Assembly (NCBI RefSeq): GCF_006494715.1
Contig: NZ_CP041151.1
Span: 1,426,001-1,490,000, forward strand
Direction: 5' to 3'
Source of the DNA: Shewanella sp. SNU WT4
GTDB taxonomy: Bacteria; Pseudomonadota; Gammaproteobacteria; Enterobacterales; Shewanellaceae
Length of the DNA: 64,000 nucleotides
Both the position numbers and the translations under genes were made by a program. Of the stretch, positions 58,042 through 64,000 are shown piece after piece; position 1 is the stretch's first letter; the number at the start of each line of letters is the position of its first letter. The notes under the pieces are model-generated. The model had not been told where the DNA came from, did not search any database, and saw nothing but the letters and a program-made list of their open reading frames with translations.

Positions 58042-59400
58042 ATGAACTTTGCTGAACTTGGCTTAAATGCCGGCACGTTAGAACGTCTAGAATCCTTGAA
58101 TTATCACACGCCGACCGATGTGCAGCGTGAAGCTGTGCCTGCTATTTTAGCGGGTAAAGATGTCATAGCTCAGGCGAGTACTGGCACAGGTAAAACCGCC
58201 GCATTTAGTTTGCCACTAGTGCAACGCTTAGTGACGGCTGCCAGTGAGCCTGAGCCGAGAGTATTAATCTTGGCGCCAACGCGAGAATTAGTCGCGCAGT
58301 TAGCGGAAAAGCTAGCGATTTACTCGGCCGGTAGCGGTCTTAACATCACCGCGCTTTATGGCGGCGCCAATATTCAGGTGCAGCGCAAACAATTAGCCTC
58401 TGGCTGCGATATTGTGATTGCAACCCCTGGGCGCTTATTTGATTTACTTGGCCAACAAGCCATTAGTCTTGATGCCATTGAATATTGGGTCATAGATGAA
58501 GCCGATCGCATGCTCGATATGGGCTTTGTTCCTGATGTTGAAAAGCTGTCACGCATCTTGCCAGGCAAGAGACAAACCTTGTTATTCTCAGCGACCTTTG
58601 ATGATTCAGTGCAAGGCTTAGCGGCTAAAATTACTCACAATGCCGAGCAAATTGCACTGACCAGTCAGCGTGTGCCGAGTCTGTTAAGTCAGCAATTATT
58701 GTTACTGGCGTCATCGCGCAAAGCCGAATGGTTAGCTGAATACGTAGGTAAAAACAATCTACAGCAAGTGTTAGTGTTTACTAGCACTAAGCAAGCCGCT
58801 GATGATTTAGCTAAAGAACTCACCCTTGATGGCATTCGCACCCAAGCGTTTCATGGCGATAAGACCCAAGGCGCGAGAATGCGCGCACTTGAAGCCTTTA
58901 AAACCTTAAATTGCCGCGTATTGGTGGCCACTGACTTAGCCGCGCGCGGCTTAGATATTACTGCCTTGCCATTAGTGGTTAACTTTAGTTTGCCAGATAG
59001 CGCTGAAGATTTTATTCACCGCATTGGTCGCAGCGCCCGCGCAGGTCAAGCTGGTATGGCGATTACCTTAATTAGCCCATCTGAGCGTTTAGCTTGGCAA
59101 GAAGTGGCAGCACTGCTTGATGACGCGCCAGAAATGGTTACCCCAGAAGGCTATGCGCTCAATAAGGACAGTGTGCATATTCAGCATCAAGCCGCGCCAA
59201 ACCCTGCGAAAAAAGTATTTCATCACCGCAAAAAACGCGCCGCGACTAACTCACAAGGCATTAAGCCTCATGGTAATAAGTCTGGCAGCAAGTTTAAAAA
59301 TGATAAGCCTCAAGGCGGCAGAACCTCAGGTGGCGATAGCGGTCAGCAAGGTAATAGAAGCGGTAAATTTAGTCGCAATAATAAGCCGTCATCTAAGTAA
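58042..59400 (+). CDS. DEAD-box RNA helicase (RhlE/SrmB-like)
   Basis: ATP-dependent RNA helicase, 452 aa. Motifs in order: Q motif (FAELGLN...YHTPTDVQREAVP), I ASTGTGKT, Ia PTRELV, TPGR, II VIDEADRMLDMGF, III SAT, RGLDI, VI HRIGRSARAG. The C-terminal about 80 residues are basic and Gly/Asn/Ser-rich, RNA-binding tail. Likely in ribosome assembly or RNA decay. 14 bases before the MATE gene. Confidence 0.92.
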   Translation: MNFAELGLNAGTLERLESLNYHTPTDVQREAVPAILAGKDVIAQASTGTGKTAAFSLPLVQRLVTAASEPEPRVLILAPTRELVAQLAEKLAIYSAGSGLNITALYGGANIQVQRKQLASGCDIVIATPGRLFDLLGQQAISLDAIEYWVIDEADRMLDMGFVPDVEKLSRILPGKRQTLLFSATFDDSVQGLAAKITHNAEQIALTSQRVPSLLSQQLLLLASSRKAEWLAEYVGKNNLQQVLVFTSTKQAADDLAKELTLDGIRTQAFHGDKTQGARMRALEAFKTLNCRVLVATDLAARGLDITALPLVVNFSLPDSAEDFIHRIGRSARAGQAGMAITLISPSERLAWQEVAALLDDAPEMVTPEGYALNKDSVHIQHQAAPNPAKKVFHHRKKRAATNSQGIKPHGNKSGSKFKNDKPQGGRTSGGDSGQQGNRSGKFSRNNKPSSK

Positions 59401-59414
59401 GAGAGCCGTTATCA

Positions 59415-60761
59415 ATGAGACCAATGGATATTGCCGCCGGTGAGCCGCTATTAAACGAGCCGATTAGTCGCTTGTTTTGGCGTTATAGCATACCCACCAT
59501 TATGTCTATGCTAGTCACAGGTGTGTATGTGACCATAGATGGCATCTTTATTGGTCACTATTTAGGTGAGCAAGGGTTAGCTGCGTTAATGCTCGCTTAC
59601 CCTGTGGGCGCTGTGCTCTATGCTATTGGCGCTATGGTAGGCATGGGGAGCGCCGCTTTAGTCTCCATCAACCTAGGCCAAGGCAATAAGGACAAGGCGC
59701 GCCATTTTGTGGGTAATGCCTTAAGCCTCTGCTTAATTGCTGGCTTAGTGATGGCGGTGTTTGGCAGTCTAGCTAGTCGCGACATTTTGATTTGGCTGGG
59801 CGCCGAAGGCGATATCTTAACGGGTGCTTATGACTACCTAGTGTGGTATTTCCTGCTTGGGGTGTTTCCTATACTGTCGCTGACCTTTACCTCGTTACTG
59901 CGTAATGATGGTCGCCCGGGCTTTGTTACTTGTGTGCTGATAGCGGGCGGTTTGCTCAATATCTTGCTAGATTGGCTGCTTATCGTGGTCTATCCCATGG
60001 GGTTAGCAGGCGCTGCCATTGCCACTATGCTGACTCAAGCCATGACAGGGCTTGTGTGTTTGCAGCACTTTTTCTCAAGCAAGACTGAGCTGCGCATCCG
60101 CTGGCACAAGCTGCGTTTAACCATAGATAATTGCCTTAATATCGCGCGGGTAGGATTTCCGAGCATGTTGATGACCTTGTATTTATCTGTGGTACTGACC
60201 TTACACAACATGGCGTTTTTATGGGTAGGCGGGCCCATTTTAGTGGCAGCCTATGGGGTGGTGAGTTACACCGAAGCTATCTTCTATTTAATCTTTGAAG
60301 GCATAGCGTTTGGTACACAACCTATCTTAAGTTATAACGCCGGTGCTGGTCGCTACGACAGGGTTAAACAAGCGCGCAAACTGGCCTTTAGCGTGACCTT
60401 AGCCACTGCCTTTATTGGTTTGTTGCTGATTTATGGTTTCCCGCAGGCTTTAGTGTATTTGTTTGCTGGCGATAATGAAGTCTTAACGCCCATTGCTGTT
60501 GAAGGTATGCGCTTGTATTTTTGGGGCTTGCCTATGGAAGGGTTATTGTTAGTGGGCGCAAGCTTCTTCCAAGCCATTAATTGCAGCCGCGAAGCCTCGA
60601 TTTTGACGGCCAGTAAATTAGTGCTGATTGCTGTGCTTATTTATGGTTTAGCTTGGTCGTTAGGGGCTACCGGCGTGTGGTTAGCCATTCCTATTTGCTC
60701 ATGCATTTTAGCTGTGTGGATGTGGTTTGCGATTAAGCGTCAAGATGGGCTGCATGCGTAA
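59415..60761 (+). CDS. MATE-family multidrug/Na+ antiporter
   Basis: A 448-aa protein with 12 hydrophobic helices in two homologous halves (YSIPTIMSMLVTGVYVTIDGIFIGHYLGEQGLAAL; ARVGFPSMLMTLYLSVVLTLHNMAFLWVGG). MATE layout; substrate unknown. ATG 59415, or ATG 59424 (MDIAAGE). Probably cotranscribed with the helicase, though unrelated in role. Confidence 0.88.
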   Translation: MRPMDIAAGEPLLNEPISRLFWRYSIPTIMSMLVTGVYVTIDGIFIGHYLGEQGLAALMLAYPVGAVLYAIGAMVGMGSAALVSINLGQGNKDKARHFVGNALSLCLIAGLVMAVFGSLASRDILIWLGAEGDILTGAYDYLVWYFLLGVFPILSLTFTSLLRNDGRPGFVTCVLIAGGLLNILLDWLLIVVYPMGLAGAAIATMLTQAMTGLVCLQHFFSSKTELRIRWHKLRLTIDNCLNIARVGFPSMLMTLYLSVVLTLHNMAFLWVGGPILVAAYGVVSYTEAIFYLIFEGIAFGTQPILSYNAGAGRYDRVKQARKLAFSVTLATAFIGLLLIYGFPQALVYLFAGDNEVLTPIAVEGMRLYFWGLPMEGLLLVGASFFQAINCSREASILTASKLVLIAVLIYGLAWSLGATGVWLAIPICSCILAVWMWFAIKRQDGLHA

Positions 60762-60837
60762 GACTAATGTGAGTGTTAATGGCAACTTGCCAGTGCATAA
60801 GTTTATAAAAACCTAATTTATCTACATGCAGCGCATA

Positions 60838-60868
60838 AAAAAACGCCCCAAGCTTTGGGGCGTTTTTA
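60838..60868. terminator. Bidirectional terminator MATE / lldG
   Basis: Twelve-base-pair stem (60840-60851 with 60855-60866), GCT loop, with A run and T run on either side. Convergent genes. Confidence 0.9.
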
Positions 60869-60906
60869 TGAGTGCAATTGTAGTTACTCGCTTACACAGC
60901 TAAGGC

Positions 60907-61473
60907 TTACACTAAATAGACGTTCAAGCTGCAAGCGCCGTGGGCGCCAACTACTAAGGCTTGCTCGATATCCGCGGTCTTAGATGGTCCTGCAATAAAC
61001 ACCCCAAACTCACCGCTATTTAAGCTAATGCGTTCCATGGCGCTATGCATATTAGGCACTAAGGTATTGGCCTTAACCACTAATAACAGGTTTTCACAAA
61101 TAAACGGTGTGACTCTGTGACCTTGTGGCTGCTTAACCCAAATGGCGCCGTTTTCGGCTACGGCTAGCTCACCACTTAAAATCGCATAATCAATATCTTG
61201 CAGTTCATGGGCTGTGGTTGGGATGTCACGGTTGCCAGGGATTTCTGAGCATAATGAAATCACTTGCTTACCTTCTGCGGTAAGCATTGCTACCTGCTCT
61301 TGAATTGCCGTCATGCCATCTTGGCTATGCAAGGTACCAGCTACTGTGGCTAGCGAGTTGGCAAATTGACCGACTAAGTCATCAATCCGAGCCGGCACAT
61401 TAATGGTCGGCATGGCCACTGGGGTGGTCGCCGAGTGGGTTAATGCCTGTAAAATTTCCAGTTTGCTCGACAT
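60907..61473 (-). CDS. lldG: LldG/LutC lactate-utilisation protein (LUD domain)
   Basis: A 188-aa LUD-domain protein, third subunit of the LldEFG (LutABC) L-lactate dehydrogenase complex. The LUD core includes AILSGELAVAENGAIWV and FIAGPSKTADIEQALVVGAHGA. Start 3 bases after lldF stop. No own cluster. Confidence 0.93.
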   Translation of the reverse strand: MSSKLEILQALTHSATTPVAMPTINVPARIDDLVGQFANSLATVAGTLHSQDGMTAIQEQVAMLTAEGKQVISLCSEIPGNRDIPTTAHELQDIDYAILSGELAVAENGAIWVKQPQGHRVTPFICENLLLVVKANTLVPNMHSAMERISLNSGEFGVFIAGPSKTADIEQALVVGAHGACSLNVYLV

Positions 61474-61476
61474 GAC

Positions 61477-62859
61477 TTAGCTCCTATTGTTTTTGTACCA
61501 GCGCTCAAAGCTGGATTCTGGTGCAACTGGTAACTCACGATACTTGCCCCAAGCGCCTGAAAACGGCTTGAGCAAAGAGTGAGGTAAAATACGTAGTGAG
61601 GTTCTAGCAATACCCATAGAGGCGTTCAGTAAGGTTTCGCTCGCCATCAACTTACCTACTAATGGCATATAACTTGATTTGCCATAAGGTAGGGTGCCAG
61701 CCTCAGCTTTAAGGCGGCGATGATGATGAATGATCTTATCTAACGGCACCTTGGTTGGGCACACAAACGAGCAACTGCCGCATAAGGTACAAGCCCAAGG
61801 GATGGAGTTAGTGTCATCGTGCTGAGCGCCAACGGCTATGCCAATAGGGCCAGGAATGGTGTAGTTATAGCTAAAGCCACCACTGCGGCGATACACAGGG
61901 CAAGTGTTAAGACAGCCACCACAACGAATACACTTAAGCGATTCAGCTAAAATCTTATCTTTTAGCATGTCGCTGCGACCGTTATCCACGATAATGACGT
62001 GCATTTCGCCATTTTCTTGCGGGCCGCGGTAAAAACTTGAATAAGTCGTAATCGGCTGGCCAGTAGCATTACGTGCTAAGGTGCGCAGCAGTACGCCTGA
62101 GCTTGCAAGGTCAGGTAATACTTTATCAATACCCATGGAGTGCAATTGTAACTTGGGCAAGTTAGCACCCATATCGGCATTGCCTTCATTGGTACAGACA
62201 ACCACAGCGCCTTGGTCAGCAATGGCCATATTTACGCCTGTCATGGCGGCATCGGCACTTAAAAATTGCTCACGTAAATGGGCTCTTGCGGCGCGGGTCA
62301 GGTAAGTTGGATCTGACGCACCTTTCTCTGTGCCAAGCTTTTCATGGAACAGCTCACCCACTTCTTCTTTTTTAAGATGAATGGCAGGCACGACAATGTG
62401 CGATGGCGGCTGCTTTTTCAGCTGAATAATGCGCTCACCTAAGTCAGTGTCGATAACTTCAATGCCGCGCTCTTCTAAATAGGGATTGAGGTGACATTCT
62501 TCTGTCAGCATTGACTTAGATTTCACCAGTTTTTTAACCTGATGCTTAGCTAAAATGCCGTGCACTATTTGGTTGTGCTCATGGCCATCTTTCGCCCAGT
62601 GCACTTGAATGCCATTGGCTAAACAGTTTTTTTCAAACTCTTCTAAATACTGGCCAAGGTTACTTAAGGTATGAAGTTTAATCTCGCTACCTAAGGTGCG
62701 CAGTTGCTCCCACTCAGGCAAGCTGCCCGCGGCGCGGTCGCGTTTTTCGCGCAGCATCCATAAGGCTTTAGAATGCCAATCGACTCTGGCTTCATCTTGG
62801 CAAAATTTAGCGGCACGCTCGGCATGAGTGAGCCCTTGGTCTGCATGTGTCATCGACAT
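61477..62859 (-). CDS. lldF: LldF/LutB iron-sulfur subunit of L-lactate dehydrogenase
   Basis: A 460-aa protein with a LUD domain (about 70-300) and two 4Fe-4S motifs near 310-375: CIRCGGCLNTCPVY and CTLCGSCSFVCPTKVPLDKIIHHHR. Passes electrons within the LldEFG complex toward quinones. 10 bases after lldE, 3 before lldG. Confidence 0.95.
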   Translation of the reverse strand: MSMTHADQGLTHAERAAKFCQDEARVDWHSKALWMLREKRDRAAGSLPEWEQLRTLGSEIKLHTLSNLGQYLEEFEKNCLANGIQVHWAKDGHEHNQIVHGILAKHQVKKLVKSKSMLTEECHLNPYLEERGIEVIDTDLGERIIQLKKQPPSHIVVPAIHLKKEEVGELFHEKLGTEKGASDPTYLTRAARAHLREQFLSADAAMTGVNMAIADQGAVVVCTNEGNADMGANLPKLQLHSMGIDKVLPDLASSGVLLRTLARNATGQPITTYSSFYRGPQENGEMHVIIVDNGRSDMLKDKILAESLKCIRCGGCLNTCPVYRRSGGFSYNYTIPGPIGIAVGAQHDDTNSIPWACTLCGSCSFVCPTKVPLDKIIHHHRRLKAEAGTLPYGKSSYMPLVGKLMASETLLNASMGIARTSLRILPHSLLKPFSGAWGKYRELPVAPESSFERWYKNNRS

Positions 62860-62869
62860 GGAATTCTCC

Positions 62870-63613
62870 TTACAGGGCCGCGTTCAGCACTTGGGCTATG
62901 TGGCGGGTTTGAATGAGTAAATGTTGGCGACGCATCATGCCATCAAGATGTAACAAGCAAGAAGGGTCAAAACCTACGGCATAGACAGCGCCAGTATCGG
63001 CGTGAGCTTGGGCTTTATCTTTGCCCATTTTGGCAGATACTGCGCCTTCATCGACCGCAAAGGTGCCACCAAAACCGCAGCACTCGTCATGGCGTTCTGG
63101 ATAGACGATTTCAATGCCAGCAATTGGCGCTAACACAGCTTCAACTTTATTAAACTTAGGGCCCATAGATTCAGATGGGCTAGCTAAGTTGAGCATGCGA
63201 ATACCATGGCAGCTTAATTGCAAACTGATCTTATGCGGGTAAGGGCGGGCAAATTGCTTGATAGGCGCGACATCGTGCAGAAATTCAGTTAACTCATACA
63301 GTTTATCAATTACAGCTTGCGCTTCAGGTGATGAGTCAAATTCATGGAAGTTTTCTTTGGCGGCCACAAGGCAAGAGGCAGCAGGGCAAACAATGGCATC
63401 GCACTCAACCCCTTTAAAGGCATTGAGTAATTTTAAGGTGGTTTTCTTAGCTTCGTCGTAACAGCCCGAGTTAGTCATAGGTTGACCGCAGCAGGTTTGG
63501 CCTTCGGGTAGGATCACTTGATGGCCTAATTTTTCAAGTAGTTCTAAGGTAGCTATCGCCACCTCTGGCATCATTTGATTGACTAAACAAGGTATAAACA
63601 GAGCAATTTTCAT
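62870..63613 (-). CDS. lldE: LldE/LutA CCG-domain subunit of L-lactate dehydrogenase
   Basis: 247 aa, two cysteine-rich CCG domains: EGQTCCGQPMTNSGC with IVCPAASC, and LSCHGIRM with DECCGFGGTF. Soluble. ATG 63613 (MKIALFIPC) with GGATG fits the family; the frame is open to 63628. First gene of lldEFG. Confidence 0.94.
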   Translation of the reverse strand: MKIALFIPCLVNQMMPEVAIATLELLEKLGHQVILPEGQTCCGQPMTNSGCYDEAKKTTLKLLNAFKGVECDAIVCPAASCLVAAKENFHEFDSSPEAQAVIDKLYELTEFLHDVAPIKQFARPYPHKISLQLSCHGIRMLNLASPSESMGPKFNKVEAVLAPIAGIEIVYPERHDECCGFGGTFAVDEGAVSAKMGKDKAQAHADTGAVYAVGFDPSCLLHLDGMMRRQHLLIQTRHIAQVLNAAL

Positions 63614-63942
63614 GGTCACATCCAGCATGTTGTGGCGATAACTCGCCTAGGTGTCTTGTGAACTCGAGTCGCGCGTGATTATTAAGAACTAAGCGTCTGC
63701 ATATTAGCACTCGCTGACTCGCTAATTTATCGGTGTTAAATATAGCGTAAAACCTTACAAATAATAGTGTTGTTTTGGTAAAGAATCCTGGCTATTTTTG
63801 CAAAAATGAGAAAGCGGTAAGTCAATGAAATTAAAGTGATTTAATCTATGATTGGATGGTTTTTATAAAATTCACAACTAGAAAATATAAAAGTGAAACA
63901 CAGGCGCTAGGGCCTGTGTTTCTTTATCACTTTAGTTGCTGT
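63614..63942. other. Gap upstream of lldEFG
   Basis: About 330 AT-rich bases with the lldEFG promoter presumably inside and a terminator at 63897-63920 from the gene to the right. I could not place promoter boxes. Confidence 0.45.
63897..63920 (-). terminator. Hairpin terminator left of the partial gene
   Basis: Nine-base-pair stem AACACAGGC (63897-63905) with GCCTGTGTT (63912-63920), 6-nt loop, 22 bases after the partial gene's stop at 63943. Confidence 0.7.
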
Positions 63943-64000
63943 TTAGCGGGTACACTCTTCGAGTAAATAGGCTAAGTGGCGATAAGAAATACCACTGTGC
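63943..64000 (-). CDS. 3' end of a gene, possibly FAD-linked lactate dehydrogenase (partial)
   Basis: On - the last 58 bases are open and end HSGISYRHLAYLLEECTR-stop at 63943. In Shewanella oneidensis the lldEFG operon adjoins dld-II (D-lactate dehydrogenase), and this tail could be its C-terminus, but only 18 residues are visible. The hairpin just after its stop supports a gene end here. Confidence 0.45.
   Translation of the reverse strand, partial: HSGISYRHLAYLLEECTR

Noticed and set aside
59021..59060. Altered DEAD-box motif VI (HRIGRSARAG)
   Set aside because: The Gly to Ala change also occurs in active bacterial helicases such as SrmB and DbpA.

Overview
The window looks like a stretch of Shewanella (Gammaproteobacteria, Alteromonadales) core chromosome, or that of a very close relative. 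The pointers are a torECAD trimethylamine-N-oxide (TMAO) respiration operon with a pentaheme TorC, a deoCABD nucleoside catabolism cluster next to NupC- and Tsx-type transporters, a RibB-type protein whose GTP cyclohydrolase II half lacks its zinc cysteines (the RibBX variant described from Shewanella), and an lldEFG (lutABC) lactate oxidation operon. Composition is moderately AT-rich and even. I see no insertion sequence, prophage, CRISPR array, rRNA or tRNA.

Layout. 1-6.8 kb: nucleoside uptake (partial NupC, Tsx) and catabolism (deoC, deoA, deoB, deoD), all on + and closed by a strong terminator. 6.8-13.8 kb: ytjB/serB divergent pair, an alpha/beta hydrolase overlapping serB, radA, and two PilZ proteins (one 788 aa with two PilZ-like segments). 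14-19.4 kb: a TorR-like regulator convergent with torECAD on -, whose promoter carries a phased array of TorR-box-like decamers. 19.5-23 kb: an AzgA-type purine permease with a structured leader, a tandem-CBS protein, and a YjiH-type membrane protein. 23.7-28.6 kb: ubiUV divergent from ubiT (oxygen-independent ubiquinone synthesis), two small unknown genes, then trhP-yfhL. 28.9-31.8 kb: HDOD protein, GGDEF-EAL protein, OsmC-like protein. 32-38.3 kb: FUSC-type membrane protein, NYN protein, PbpG, and an unusually large bifunctional penicillin-binding protein. 38.8-43.1 kb: RND pump and its adaptor. 43.5-48.2 kb: ettA, a propeller-only S9-like protein, a lipoprotein, a DEDDh exonuclease. 48.4-55.8 kb: glyA, nrdR-ribD-ribE-ribBX, ribH-nusB-thiL-pgpA. 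56-64 kb: an unknown 121-aa protein, an iron alcohol dehydrogenase, a DEAD-box helicase, a MATE transporter, lldEFG, and the 3' end of a gene that is probably the partner lactate dehydrogenase.

Together the genes fit a respiratory, facultatively anaerobic bacterium: TMAO as electron acceptor, anaerobic quinone synthesis, lactate and nucleosides as carbon sources, and c-di-GMP signalling. Most of the window is ordinary. The points most worth a second look are: the TorR-like regulator, which keeps its phospho-acceptor Asp and DNA-binding domain but has lost the acidic pocket and conserved Lys; the tor-box array that still matches it; the structured leader of the purine permease; a 12-mer shared by the tsx and deoC upstream regions; a small exported protein with an internal repeat; the propeller-only S9 protein; and a hairpin that may bring the thiL Shine-Dalgarno sequence next to its start codon.
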